This document shows positions 9,391-19,134 of a DNA stretch of 64,000 nucleotides, one piece after another. This DNA comes from Draconibacterium orientale. GTDB taxonomy: Bacteria > Bacteroidota > Bacteroidia > Bacteroidales > Prolixibacteraceae. How positions within the stretch are numbered: the first letter of the stretch is position 1; each line of letters begins with the position of its first letter. Position numbers and translations under genes: made by a program. Under the pieces are notes generated by a model. The model was not told where the DNA came from. It did no database searches and saw nothing but the letters and a program-made list of their open reading frames with translations. Location of the stretch: positions 2,604,001 through 2,668,000 of the forward strand of contig NZ_CP007451.1 in NCBI RefSeq assembly GCF_000626635.1. The letters run 5' to 3'.

Positions 9391-9418
9391 GCGCTTAGCG
9401 GTTAGAACCGCTTAGCGC
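9391..9418. repeat. Imperfect 28-bp palindrome next to the terminator
   Basis: GCGCTTAGCGGTT and AACCGCTTAGCGC form 13-base arms with one mismatch around a 2-base centre. It sits between the sucD terminator and the end of the convergent gene. It lacks a T run, so it may be a dispersed REP-like unit instead of a terminator. Confidence 0.5.
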
Positions 9419-9438
9419 GTAGCTATCGACATTGTTTT

Positions 9439-9777
9439 TTACAGAATCCCGTCAATGTTTTCAGGAGGATTTCCCAGAACAGCTTTATCGCCGTTCACCA
9501 CGATAGGGCGGTGCAGCAATTTCGGATTTTCAACCAGTACTTTTATCCATTCTTCGTCGCTCAAAACTTTTCCTTTGTAGTGCTCTTTATAATCTTGTTC
9601 GTGTTGGCGCACAAAATCAAAAGGTTTTTTGCCGGTTTTGGCAATTAGCTCCGAGAGTTCTTTTTCGGTTAAACCCTGATCGAGGTATTTTATAATTTCA
9701 AGTTTGCAGCCTTTGTCTTCAAGATACTGCAGGCCTTTTCGGCTTTTCGAGCAGCGCGGATTGTGATATATCTTCAT
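9439..9777 (-). CDS. ArsC/Spx-family protein (arsenate reductase-like)
   Basis: A 112-residue thioredoxin-fold protein of the ArsC/Spx/YffB family. The active-site Cys is C9 in HNPRCSKSRKG, and a conserved arginine lies in LHRPIVV. True ArsC proteins reduce arsenate with glutathione/glutaredoxin, but there is no ars operon here, so arsenate reduction is unproven; this form (often called arsenate reductase, YffB- or Spx-like) is frequent as a standalone gene in Bacteroidota. It lies 53 bases downstream of the leftward ppk gene. Confidence 0.82.
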   Translation of the reverse strand: MKIYHNPRCSKSRKGLQYLEDKGCKLEIIKYLDQGLTEKELSELIAKTGKKPFDFVRQHEQDYKEHYKGKVLSDEEWIKVLVENPKLLHRPIVVNGDKAVLGNPPENIDGIL

Positions 9778-9830
9778 TTTAATTCTTTTTAGTGGTACGA
9801 CACAAAAAACAGGAAATGGTTCAACGTTTT

Positions 9831-11891
9831 TTAATTCGTGATCGATTTTATGTAGTTGTAATAGTCTTCCTGCGCCCGGTATTTTTGGTCGGTATTATTT
9901 TTCGTGTACTTGTTCGATAATTCCGGATCGAGAATCCGGGCTTTTGAATTATCCTGGAGTTGAATTTCCAGCATTTTTTTCAGCTCCGATTTAATGTTTT
10001 CGTCGTAAATAGGGCAGGCCACTTCAATACGACGGTTTAAATTCCGGGGCATCCAATCGGCCGACGAAATGTACATTTTCTCTTCGCCACCCGCCCCAAA
10101 CAGGAAGATGCGCGAATGTTCCAAATATTTATCTACAATACTTATTGCGGTAATATTTTCGCTAAATCCGTTTAGTCCAACCTGCAGTCCGAAAATTCCG
10201 CGAACAATAAGCTTCACTTTAACTCCGGCCTGCGCAGCTTTGTACACCTTTCTCATCATTTTCGGATCGATGAGGCTGTTCATTTTCAGGGTCATCCAGG
10301 CCGGTTTTCCCTGTTTGGCCAGGGCAATCTCGTTCTCAATGTTCTCTTCCCATGTTTGTCGCATGGTAAATGGGCTCACAATCAGGTGTTTGTAGTCGTG
10401 GCGAAGGAAATTCTGCTTAAAGAAATCGAACAGTTTTTCCACTTCGTTTGCCAGTCGTGGATCGGTAGTCAGCAAACCATCGTCGGCATAAACGCGGGCT
10501 GTTCCCTCATGGAAATTTCCTGTTCCGATGTAGGCATAATTGCGCATCATATCCTCTTCCTCGCGGTGTACCCAGGCCAGTTTGCTGTGAATTTTCATTC
10601 CCGGTATTCCGTTAATTACGGTAGCGCCTTCTTCCTGTAATTTGTTCGACCAGAAAATGTTGGCTTCTTCGTCGAAACGTGCCTGAAGCTCGATAATTAC
10701 GGTTACCTTTTTGCCGTTTCTAACTGCGTTTAAAAGTGCATTCACCACTTTCGATGCCGGGGCCACACGGTAAATTGTCAGGCCAATTTCCTTTACCTGC
10801 GGATCGATGGCTGCTTCGCGTAAAAAGTCGATAAAGTGATTAAACGTTTGATACGGGTAATGCAACATGATGTCCTTTTCGCGCATCATTTTCATGATAC
10901 TGGTAAAGGGCGGCAAATCCTTATGCCGGAAAGGCGGCAACTTGGTATAGTAATGTTTCTTTTTCCCAATCTCAGGGAAATTCATAAAGTCTTTGTGGTT
11001 GTGGTACCGGCCACCCGGACTGGCATCGCTGCCTTCGGTCAGTTTCATTTTTTTCAGCAGAAACTTTAGCAAATCCTCAGGCATTTCACGATCATAAATT
11101 AAACGAACCGGTTTTCCTTTTTTACGCTTTTTCAGGCTTTGGCTCATTTTTTCCACAAAACTTTTCGAGATGTCATCGTCGAGGTCGAGTTCGGCATCGC
11201 GGGTAATTTTTATGGTGTAAGCCCCATACATGTCGTAATCAAAATAAAAGAAGATATCGGCCATGCAGAAACGAATAATGTCGTCGAGAAAAAGTACGAA
11301 CTGTTTGCCGTTTTCCTCCGGAAGTACCAAAAATCGCGGTACCGATCGGCCCGGAATCCTGATGAGTGAGTAAGCCAAATCTTCAGGGTCTTCTTTTTTC
11401 CAAAGCTTAACGGCCAGGTAAACCGAGCGGTCGCGTAAATAAGGGAACTTATTTTTTTTGCTCAGCATAATGGGCACGAGGTTGGGCAGCACTTTTTCGT
11501 AAAAATAATTGCGCACAAATTTGCCTTGTTTTTCCGTCAGATCTTTTTCATTAATAATCGAAATGTTATTCGCTTCAAGTTCGTCAAGAATGTTGGCATA
11601 AATCTCCTGTACCTTATTTTGCTGCTGAATTACAATTTCCTGAATTTTGGTGTGTAATTCATCCGGAGTCATATCGCCCAGGAGGTTTTCTTCATCTCTT
11701 CCCAGGTCGACCATTCTGCGCACTGCGGCCACGCGCACCCTGAAAAATTCATCGAGGTTGTTCGAGAAGATTCCGATAAAACGAATTCGTTCGAAAAGTG
11801 GCGTTTCCGGATCCTGAGCTTCCTGAAGCACTCGTTCGTTAAACGATAACCAACTTATTTCGCGGTTTATGAATTTTTCTTTTGAGTACAT
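9831..11891 (-). CDS. ppk1: Polyphosphate kinase 1
   Basis: A 686-residue PPK1, the expected length. It polymerises the gamma phosphate of ATP into polyphosphate. Domains in order: the N domain (FINREISWLSFNERVLQEA), the head domain, then two phospholipase-D-like C domains. The autophosphorylated His lies in GMKIHSKLAWVHRE and the second HKD-like site in LEHSRIFLFG. Membrane-associated in other species. It is followed by the ArsC-like gene; a 98-base gap separates it from prfB upstream. Confidence 0.95.
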   Translation of the reverse strand: MYSKEKFINREISWLSFNERVLQEAQDPETPLFERIRFIGIFSNNLDEFFRVRVAAVRRMVDLGRDEENLLGDMTPDELHTKIQEIVIQQQNKVQEIYANILDELEANNISIINEKDLTEKQGKFVRNYFYEKVLPNLVPIMLSKKNKFPYLRDRSVYLAVKLWKKEDPEDLAYSLIRIPGRSVPRFLVLPEENGKQFVLFLDDIIRFCMADIFFYFDYDMYGAYTIKITRDAELDLDDDISKSFVEKMSQSLKKRKKGKPVRLIYDREMPEDLLKFLLKKMKLTEGSDASPGGRYHNHKDFMNFPEIGKKKHYYTKLPPFRHKDLPPFTSIMKMMREKDIMLHYPYQTFNHFIDFLREAAIDPQVKEIGLTIYRVAPASKVVNALLNAVRNGKKVTVIIELQARFDEEANIFWSNKLQEEGATVINGIPGMKIHSKLAWVHREEEDMMRNYAYIGTGNFHEGTARVYADDGLLTTDPRLANEVEKLFDFFKQNFLRHDYKHLIVSPFTMRQTWEENIENEIALAKQGKPAWMTLKMNSLIDPKMMRKVYKAAQAGVKVKLIVRGIFGLQVGLNGFSENITAISIVDKYLEHSRIFLFGAGGEEKMYISSADWMPRNLNRRIEVACPIYDENIKSELKKMLEIQLQDNSKARILDPELSNKYTKNNTDQKYRAQEDYYNYIKSITN

Positions 11892-11989
11892 TTTGAATGA
11901 AGAATTGAACGGTTATTAAATTACGAGATGACTTTTACAAGATGTAAAAAGCCGGGGAAAAAAGCAAGAATTGGGCGGGGTTTCGGGGA

Positions 11990-13079
11990 TTATTGCCCGC
12001 CAAATTCCATGAGGTAAGCTTTTATAAATCCATCCAGTTCGCCATCGAGCACCGCGTTTACGTTGCCCGATTCAAAATTGGTGCGTAAATCTTTAACCAT
12101 TTTGTAGGGTTGCAGCACGTACGAACGGATTTGTGAGCCCCATTCAATCTTCTTTTTCGCCGATTCGATTTCCGCAGTTTTTTCGTGGCGCTTGCGCAGT
12201 TCCATTTCGTAAAGCTGCGATTTTAAAAGCCTCAAAGCATTTTCTTTGTTGCCCAATTGCGAACGGCTTTCGGTATTTTCAATGGTAATTCCGGTAGGGG
12301 CATGGCGCAGTCGAACGCCAGTTTCCACTTTGTTTACGTTTTGGCCGCCTGCACCTCCGCTACGGAAAGTATCCCATGTAATATCTGCGGGATTGATCTC
12401 AATTTCGATGGTGTCGTCAACCAGCGGTGCTACATATACCGAAGTAAACGAGGTCATTCGTTTGTTTTGCGCATTAAAGGGCGACAGACGAACCAGGCGG
12501 TGCACGCCGTTTTCACTTTTCAGATAACCGTAAGCAAATTCGCCTTCAATTTCGATGGTACAGCTTTTTACTCCCACTTCGTCGCCGGCCTGCATATCGG
12601 CAATTTTCATTTTGTAGCCCTGCTTTTCAATCCAGCGGGTGTACATTCTGAAAAGCATATCGGCCCAGTCGTTACTTTCGGTACCACCGGCGCCGGCATT
12701 TATGCGCAGTACAGCTCCCAAACGGTCTTCCTCGTTACGAAGCATGTTCTGAGTTTCCAGCTCCTCAATCAGCGTTAGCGTTTCTGAATAGGTCGCATCA
12801 ACTTCTTCTTCGCTGGCCTCTTCCAACTCAAAAAATTCGTAAAGCACAAGGAAATCTTCGGTGGCTTCGTGTACTTTTTTAAAGCCGTCGGTCCACACTT
12901 TTATGGTGCGGATTTTTTTCATTTGGGCTTCGGCTTCTTTGGGATTGTTCCAGAATTCGGGATCCTGGGTTTTTAATTCTTCTTCTTCCTGTTCAATTAA
13001 TTTAGCATCGTAGTCAAAGATGCCTCCTCAGCGCGTCCCGGCGCTCAACAAGGTCTTTTACCTGTTCCTTTAAAATCAT
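11990..13079 (-). CDS. prfB: Peptide chain release factor 2, with programmed +1 frameshift
   Basis: RF2 ends translation at UAA and UGA. The long frame (12922 downwards) lacks the normal N-terminus. It is found in another frame: an ATG at 13079 encodes 21 codons ending ...LRRHL and then meets TGA at 13016-13014. Skipping one base there continues as [14 protein letters not shown] and joins the long frame, giving 362 residues, the usual RF2 length. The classic signals are present: AGGAGG six bases before the shift codon CTT, then TGAC. The anticodon-mimic tripeptide SPF is in [10 protein letters not shown] and the catalytic GGQ in [12 protein letters not shown]. The shift makes RF2 autoregulate its own level. 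Confidence 0.96.
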
Positions 13080-13105
13080 GTTTTCGTTTTATTTTTGATT
13101 GTTTG

Positions 13106-13113
13106 CAAAGGTA
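13106..13113 (-). promoter_or_regulatory. -7 box of prfB
   Basis: Minus strand TACCTTTG, an exact TAnnTTTG match, 27 bases before the RF2 ATG at 13079, which supports that start. Confidence 0.55.
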
Positions 13114-13325
13114 GCAGGAAAAATGAAACGTAAAGTGCTTTCAATGTTCTGGCACACACTTTTCAAAATCAAAAAACTTTTGCTGATGAAGATTGCCGGG
13201 GTGTTGGTGAATGGCCGATTATTTTGCCTGAAGGATACGATTAAAAAGACTACATTTTTATCTTTTGTAAAAAATAGATATACTTGCGGCATAGTTCTTA
13301 AAAAAATTACAAACAATTAATTATT

Positions 13326-15284
13326 ATGAAGAATATTTTTCTGGCATTTAGCTTTTTGTTTTTCGTTGTGGTGTCGTTCGCTTCTTCGGAAAAGAAACCT
13401 TTTGTAATTCCTGAATTACAAAGCTGGACAGGAGCAGAGGGTGATTTAAGCCTCGATAATACGCTGACGATTGCTTACGAAAGCACGAAGTCTGACGATA
13501 AAAAAATGCGTTCAGTGGTGAGCCAGTTTTCCGCCGACCTGAAAACCATGTTTGGCGTTCAGGCTGAAACGACAACGGGTAAAGCGAATTTTGTAGTGAA
13601 AATGGCACCGATTGCGGTGGATAATAAGGAAGGTTACGAAATTGAAATTGGCGAGCAGGTGGTGATTAGCGCTAACGAGCCGATTGGTGCTTTGTGGGCA
13701 ACCAAAACCATTTTGCAAATGCTGGAAGCAACTGAGGGCAAAAGTTTGCCCAAAGGAAAGATTGTGGATTATCCCGAATACCCGCTGCGTGGTTTTATGC
13801 TCGATGTGGGCCGAAAGTTTTTTACCATCGATTTTTTGCGCGACTATGTGCATTTTATGTCGTATTATAAAATGAATACATTTCATATTCATTTAAGCGA
13901 CAACGGTTTCCGTCAGTATTTTGGAAACGACTGGGATGAAACTTACGCCGCTTTCAGGTTAGAAAGCGATACGTATCCCGGGCTGGCAGCTAAAGACGGG
14001 TATTATACCAAACAGGAATTTATCGACCTGCAGATACTGGCCGAAGAAAACGGCATAACTATCGTTCCGGAGATTGATATTCCGGCGCATACTTTGGCTT
14101 TTACGCAATATATGCCCGAGCTGGGAAGCGAAGAGTATGGCATGGATCACCTGGATTTGTTTAACCCGAAAACCTATGAGTTTTTCGACAAACTTTTTAA
14201 AGAATACCTCGACGGAAAAGAGCCTGTTTTCAGGGGAGAATATGTGCATATTGGTACCGACGAGTATTCGAACAAGGACAAAAAAGTAGTGGAGAAATTC
14301 CGTTATTTCCAGGATCACTACATTAAAGAAGTGGAAAAGTACGGCAAAAAGGCCGGTGTTTGGGGATCGCTGACACATGCGCAAGGCGAAACTCCGGTGA
14401 AGGTTGAAGACGTTCTTTTGGATTGCTGGTACAACGGTTATGCCGATCCGAAAGCAATGATTGACCTGGGCTACGATATGGTAAGTATTCCCGACGGGCT
14501 GGTTTATATTGTGCCTGCAGCCGGTTATTATTACGATTATTTAAACATTGCCCACCTGTACAAAAACTGGACGCCGGCTACTATTGGAAATCAGGTTTTC
14601 GAGGAAAACCATCCGCAGATAAAAGGTGGAAAATTTGCGGTTTGGAACGACCATTGTGGAAATGGAATCACCGAAAAAGATGTTCATCATCGCGTATTCC
14701 CGGCCATGCAAACGTTGGCAGTAAAAATGTGGACAGGTAAAAATACTTCGCTTCCATTTGATGAATTCAACAAACAACGCCTAGCGATTAGCGAAGCGCC
14801 TGGCTTAAATATTAATGCCACTTACAAAGCTGATGAAAATGGGGTGGTGCTTGAGCGGGAAAATTTGGCAGCCGGTGATACACTGCCTATTCCTGAAATT
14901 GGTTATAATTACCGTGTGGAGTTTACCATTCGCGCAAAAAACAATATCAACAGTACGGTTTTATTTGAATCGCCCAATGCCACTGTTTACCTTCGCCACC
15001 CCAAAACCGGGAAACTGGCTTACGAGCGCGAGGGCTACTGGAGCGAGTTCGATTATGTGGTGCCAAACGATTATCCGGTGGTGTTGGCTATCGAGGGAAC
15101 CAACACCGGAACCAAATTGTTTGTAAACGGTCAATTGGTTGATGCGCTGGAAAATGAATTTATTGAGTATAACCAGTCGGGAAAAAGCAAAATGGCAAAG
15201 ATTCAAACCCTTGTTTTTCCCTTGGCAAAGGTTGGCGATTTTGAAGGTGCTATTTCCGATTTTACGGTTAAGGTGTTGAAATAA
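13326..15284 (+). CDS. Secreted beta-N-acetylhexosaminidase (GH20)
   Basis: A 652-residue exported glycosidase. Residues 1-20 form a signal peptide (FLAFSFLFFVVVSFASS). An N-terminal GH20b-like domain spans about 25-155, the GH20 barrel about 155-500 (RGFMLDVGRKFF, HLSDNGFRQYF), and a C-terminal beta-rich, concanavalin-like region about 510-652. The catalytic Asp-Glu pair is D312-E313 in HIGTDEYSNKD. GH20 enzymes remove terminal GlcNAc or GalNAc by substrate-assisted catalysis, from chitin oligosaccharides, glycans or peptidoglycan fragments. It is not in a polysaccharide-utilisation operon here. Confidence 0.93.
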   Translation: MKNIFLAFSFLFFVVVSFASSEKKPFVIPELQSWTGAEGDLSLDNTLTIAYESTKSDDKKMRSVVSQFSADLKTMFGVQAETTTGKANFVVKMAPIAVDNKEGYEIEIGEQVVISANEPIGALWATKTILQMLEATEGKSLPKGKIVDYPEYPLRGFMLDVGRKFFTIDFLRDYVHFMSYYKMNTFHIHLSDNGFRQYFGNDWDETYAAFRLESDTYPGLAAKDGYYTKQEFIDLQILAEENGITIVPEIDIPAHTLAFTQYMPELGSEEYGMDHLDLFNPKTYEFFDKLFKEYLDGKEPVFRGEYVHIGTDEYSNKDKKVVEKFRYFQDHYIKEVEKYGKKAGVWGSLTHAQGETPVKVEDVLLDCWYNGYADPKAMIDLGYDMVSIPDGLVYIVPAAGYYYDYLNIAHLYKNWTPATIGNQVFEENHPQIKGGKFAVWNDHCGNGITEKDVHHRVFPAMQTLAVKMWTGKNTSLPFDEFNKQRLAISEAPGLNINATYKADENGVVLERENLAAGDTLPIPEIGYNYRVEFTIRAKNNINSTVLFESPNATVYLRHPKTGKLAYEREGYWSEFDYVVPNDYPVVLAIEGTNTGTKLFVNGQLVDALENEFIEYNQSGKSKMAKIQTLVFPLAKVGDFEGAISDFTVKVLK

Positions 15285-15326
15285 GTTGGGCAGATACTGC
15301 AAAGTATGTATTGCGAAAAACAGGAT

Positions 15327-15373
15327 AAAAAAATACCGGGAATTTTCCCGGTATTTTTCCCGGTATTTTTTTT
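15327..15373. terminator. Terminator with a duplicated 3' arm
   Basis: AAAATACCGGG pairs with CCCGGTATTTT (15327-15358) around AATTTT, and the 3' arm CCCGGTATTTTT is then repeated once more to about 15373. It separates the GH20 gene from the convergent recX gene and can work in both directions. Confidence 0.8.
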
Positions 15374-15405
15374 ATCTAATGCGTAAGATGTTTCGTTGAT
15401 CGGGT

Positions 15406-15876
15406 TTAGTCCAGCACTTCATTCATGTGCCGGTGGATTAGTTCCGGTTCAAAACCTCGGCCTTGCGTGTAACGAATAATCTGGCCCATCTTGGTAAATC
15501 GATCTTTGTTTTTAATGGTTTTGGCTTTGTCTTTCATGATTTTCACCAGCACCTTTATGTATTTTTCTTCATCAATCTTTTCAAGCCCTTTTTCAATGGT
15601 GGCATCCGAAAGGCCTTTTTGGCGCAGGTAAAAACGCATTTTTACACGGCCCCATTTGTTGAAACGGAATTTGTCGTTCACATATGCTCTGGCAAATCGT
15701 TCGTCGTCGATGTATTTCTCGGCAATCAGTTTTTCAATGATTTCATCCACAATTTCATCTACAATTTCGTAAGTAAGTATTTTCTTACGGATATCAGCAG
15801 AGCATTGCTCCGAACGGCTGCATAACTGCGCCATTTTCGAATAGGCTTGTTGTACATTTTGTTCGTGGTTTTCCAT
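15406..15876 (-). CDS. recX: Regulatory protein RecX
   Basis: A 156-residue all-helical protein of the RecX family, which binds RecA filaments and limits recombinase activity. Typical features are the tandem three-helix repeats, with YIDDERFARAYVNDKFRFNKWG and RQKGLSDATIEKGL recognisable. An internal acidic repeat (EIVDEIVDEIIE) is encoded by a short DNA direct repeat near 15740-15765. recA is not in the window. The gene overlaps nothing and ends just past a shared terminator. Confidence 0.88.
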   Translation of the reverse strand: MENHEQNVQQAYSKMAQLCSRSEQCSADIRKKILTYEIVDEIVDEIIEKLIAEKYIDDERFARAYVNDKFRFNKWGRVKMRFYLRQKGLSDATIEKGLEKIDEEKYIKVLVKIMKDKAKTIKNKDRFTKMGQIIRYTQGRGFEPELIHRHMNEVLD

Positions 15877-15979
15877 GTGGTAAATCGGTTTTAAAAGGAT
15901 AATAAAAATAGTGAAAAATCTAACTTAATCCTATTCTTCTATTGCACAGCACATAATATAAAGTGAGTGGGGGATTTTT

Positions 15980-16702
15980 TTATTCAGCTAATGCTTCTTC
16001 TTTGCGAACTCCGGTAAAGAATTCTTCCAAATCCGCCAGTGTTGAATCTGTTTTTTCTACATCGCGTACCACTTTGCCTTTGTCGAGAATAACAATGCGC
16101 GAGCAAACATCGGCAACATGGTCGAGGTCGTGGCTCGAAATCAACAGTGTTTTTTCCTTTTGTTTCGAAATGTCTTTAATAATATTTCGCAGTTGGTATT
16201 GCGACGAAGGGTCGAGATTGGCAAAAGGTTCATCTAAAACAATAACTTCAGGATTTCCGAGCAGAGCGCCAACAACACCCACTTTCTTTTGGTTTCCTTT
16301 CGACAGGTCGCGTATGAATTTCTTTTTACCCAAAATCTCGTCTTTAAAGAAGTCGGTGTAGTCTTCCAGAAAATTGGAAACGTCTTTGGCATTCAAACCG
16401 CGTAATTCGCCAATAAATTCGAAATACTCGTCGGGCGTGAGGTAGCCAATCGTAAAACTTTCGTCGATGTAAGCCGCCACCAGTTCTTTCCATTCTTCGG
16501 TTTTCGACACCTGAATTCCGTTAATTACTACCTCGCCTTTATTGGCCCGAATCAGATCGAGAATCAATGAAAAGAAAGTTGTTTTTCCGGCACCATTGTT
16601 ACCCACCAGGCCAAATACTTCGCCTTTTGCAATGTGTAATTCTTCGAGATTCAGAACTGTTGTTCCGTTGTATATTTTTTGTAAGCTATTTACTTGTATC
16701 AT
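15980..16702 (-). CDS. ABC transporter ATP-binding protein
   Basis: A 240-residue ABC ATPase with Walker A (GLVGNNGAGKTTF), signature (LSKGNQKKVG), Walker B (VIVLDEPFANLDP) and a switch His (LISSHDLDHV). It is the last gene of the leftward PadR operon and would energise the large permease encoded 156 bases upstream. The type resembles drug/antibiotic or unknown-substrate exporters (CcmA-like). No substrate can be named. Confidence 0.92.
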   Translation of the reverse strand: MIQVNSLQKIYNGTTVLNLEELHIAKGEVFGLVGNNGAGKTTFFSLILDLIRANKGEVVINGIQVSKTEEWKELVAAYIDESFTIGYLTPDEYFEFIGELRGLNAKDVSNFLEDYTDFFKDEILGKKKFIRDLSKGNQKKVGVVGALLGNPEVIVLDEPFANLDPSSQYQLRNIIKDISKQKEKTLLISSHDLDHVADVCSRIVILDKGKVVRDVEKTDSTLADLEEFFTGVRKEEALAE

Positions 16703-16858
16703 AATTTTTAAAGTTTGAAGCTGGAAGAACGAAGTTGGAAGATTCGAGCTTCCGGCATATGGTTAATTTTTTGTTTTATATTTTAAGTCGGATTATTTTC
16801 TCGCGGATTAAATTTTATCGCTTTTGCAAAATCAGCGCAATCTGCGAGCAATTTTTCT

Positions 16859-18325
16859 TTATGTTGATTTGTAGTTGTAAATCATTTTGTGTTTACGCTT
16901 CAAATATTGCCCGGTGAAATAGTCGATTAAACGTGGGTGAAGGATGATTCCGATAAAGCCCAGCGAACCGAAAACGATATAAGCAGCGATATTTCCGAAT
17001 AACCACGAAAGCAATCCGTAGAGTGCCACCGGACCAAAAACAACCGGGAAGGCCATCAGCCACTGGGTAGCGCCAACGCCCTGGTAGTTAAACGCTGCCC
17101 GCTGGTTTAATTCGATTGCTTTTTTACTGTTTAAACCAAGTGCAAAAATCACCCACGAGTTTACACCAACGTTGTAAAGCATTACCACTAAATGAATGTA
17201 CAGCACTTTTGGCGAGATGTACATGTAGCCCAACGAAAGCAGGTAAAAAACAACGTTAGTTACTGCCATCAGAAAAAAGGCCGATTGAATCACCTGTTTC
17301 ATGCGCACGTTTTGTGCCATAAGCAAAGGGTAATATTTTCCGTGCCATGCGGGGAAAAACTGGCCGTACATCATGCTGAAAACACCTGTCATAAACATAC
17401 CGCCTAACACGAGAATGAATTCCGGAATTTCTTCGCCGCCGTTGGTTTTGTAGATTAGAAGTCCGTAAAAAAGAAACAGCACCGACATCATGGCTGTATT
17501 TTTCGGGCGTTTGTTACGCATAATCATTTTCACTTCCAGCGACAGCATTTTTCCGTAGTCGCCAACATTATTCAGCCACGAGAAATCGTGTGTAGATCCT
17601 TGTTTTTTCTTTTTGCTGAGTTCGTCGAGGTAAAAGCGGCTGTTAATATACGATTGATTTAAAAAGTATAAAGCAACAATTGCAACAGGGAAGATTAATG
17701 CAGCATATGGATAGGCCACAACAAAATCGAAGATTTTTCCAAATCCACCGGTCAGGTCAACGATATTAAAATAATCGATGGCGGTTAAGCCGGCAGCCAA
17801 TCCCAGGAAACTGTAGAACAGGACGTCTGATTCGTTGGTGCGCCATTTAATGTACAGCGCCAAAAAGTGATTTATAAAAATCATACAAAACAGGGCAGCC
17901 AGCCAGGCCCAGAAAACCGGTGGCGCCAATGTTGGTGCGGCAATGCGGATAACAAACGGCAGCCCGAGTATTAACGGCAAAACATTAAAAAAATGCAGCA
18001 ACGATTTGTTGAGCATGTACCTGGCAATACGCAGGCGTTTTACCGGCAACAATAAAAAGGGCTGAAATCCAAAGGTGGGCAGGTTTTGGATCATAATTCG
18101 CAAAACCAGTTCGTAGCCAAAATAGATCAGCAACATACCATTAAAAACCTGCACCGGGTTTTCCAAATCTTTTAGATTTTCGGTGAGCTGGAAGCCCATA
18201 AAAAAAGCCACCAGCGAAAAGTAGATGGCAAAAAAGATCAGCACACCTTTGGTAGCCATGTTTTTGTTTTTTGATGCCGACCGCAGAAATTCGCGCCAGG
18301 CAAAGTAGAAGAAGTTTCGTTTCAT
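16859..18325 (-). CDS. ABC-type permease, DUF5687-like
   Basis: A 488-residue membrane protein with about 10-12 hydrophobic segments and a cytoplasmic charged loop in the middle (SKKKKQGSTHDFSW). It begins with KRNFFYFAWREFLRSASKNKNMATKG. Size, topology and the adjacent ATPase fit the Bacteroidota DUF5687 permease family; the family name is from memory and should be confirmed by profile search. It is expressed in the PadR operon between the three small membrane proteins and the ATPase. Confidence 0.75.
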   Translation of the reverse strand: MKRNFFYFAWREFLRSASKNKNMATKGVLIFFAIYFSLVAFFMGFQLTENLKDLENPVQVFNGMLLIYFGYELVLRIMIQNLPTFGFQPFLLLPVKRLRIARYMLNKSLLHFFNVLPLILGLPFVIRIAAPTLAPPVFWAWLAALFCMIFINHFLALYIKWRTNESDVLFYSFLGLAAGLTAIDYFNIVDLTGGFGKIFDFVVAYPYAALIFPVAIVALYFLNQSYINSRFYLDELSKKKKQGSTHDFSWLNNVGDYGKMLSLEVKMIMRNKRPKNTAMMSVLFLFYGLLIYKTNGGEEIPEFILVLGGMFMTGVFSMMYGQFFPAWHGKYYPLLMAQNVRMKQVIQSAFFLMAVTNVVFYLLSLGYMYISPKVLYIHLVVMLYNVGVNSWVIFALGLNSKKAIELNQRAAFNYQGVGATQWLMAFPVVFGPVALYGLLSWLFGNIAAYIVFGSLGFIGIILHPRLIDYFTGQYLKRKHKMIYNYKST

Positions 18326-18396
18326 ATTAGAGTAATGAGTATTTAGATTTTGAGATTTGAGACATCGATTTATTTGTCATAAGTTGAGTAGAAAAG

Positions 18397-19101
18397 TTAC
18401 ACGGCAAACTCGGCAAATTGTTCTAAAAAGTGTTCTTTTATCTTTTTAGGGAGGTAGAAAAGCTGTCCGTAAAGCAAAACCGTTAAGGCTACCATAAAAA
18501 ACGATATGCTTAAAAGTATCCACTTGTTTTCAATAGAGTGGGAATCGAGTAAATTAAATGTTTGAAAGCAGAAATTAGGTAAATTAATTAGTAAAACAAA
18601 AGCCTGAGAAGCACGGTTATATTGGTCGGCTAATAAAAATGACTTGCCTGGCTTTATCTTCAACCTGGTCTTTATATGAATTCCAAAATAGTAGAACATC
18701 GTGCCAACCGTTAGCAGAACAAGATAACCTAATATTATCCATCGCGATTGCTCGATGAGTTGAAACAGCAAAAACAATCCAAGCGTGCAAACAAATGTGG
18801 TAATTACTTTTGGCCAACGGTAGAATTCAAGAAAATAATGCCATAACAAGCGGTTGTATTTGCGCCTCAATTCCTTTACTTTTTGCGATTTTATTTTGCT
18901 AAAATCGTGAATGCCAAATTTCTTAAACGAGTTTTTCAGGCCTTCGTCAAAACTGAGTTCCGGGTTCTCTTCCCACTGTTCTTCAATTGCCGATGCCAGG
19001 TGATCAACCAACTCCACCTGTACATCGTAATGGTACACGTAATGTTCTCTGCAAAACTGGAACAGTTGTTCGGATTCTTCCTGTGTAATTTGTCGGTTCA
19101 T
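18397..19101 (-). CDS. Tandem paralogue 3: membrane protein with conserved N-terminal domain
   Basis: A 234-residue protein of unknown function. The first ~100 residues are a soluble, conserved domain with FCREHYVYHYDVQVELVDHLA and a KFGIHDF segment, followed by YNRLLWHYFLEFYRWPK and four hydrophobic helices. The end KIKEHFLEQFAEFAV is shared with its two neighbours. It follows paralogue 2 by 7 bases. The N-terminal arrangement recalls, but is not proven homologous to, the HAAS (DUF1700) domains encoded beside PadR regulators in other phyla. Confidence 0.85.
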   Translation of the reverse strand: MNRQITQEESEQLFQFCREHYVYHYDVQVELVDHLASAIEEQWEENPELSFDEGLKNSFKKFGIHDFSKIKSQKVKELRRKYNRLLWHYFLEFYRWPKVITTFVCTLGLFLLFQLIEQSRWIILGYLVLLTVGTMFYYFGIHIKTRLKIKPGKSFLLADQYNRASQAFVLLINLPNFCFQTFNLLDSHSIENKWILLSISFFMVALTVLLYGQLFYLPKKIKEHFLEQFAEFAV

Positions 19102-19134
19102 GGTACTTCTATTTTACAAATTCGGGAAATTGTT
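19051..19134. repeat. 84-bp exact direct repeat, copy 1
   Basis: Covers the first 17 codons of paralogue 3, the 7-base spacer and the last codons of paralogue 2. It is identical to 19796-19879, 745 bases away, showing that this gene unit was duplicated recently or kept identical by gene conversion. Confidence 0.95.
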
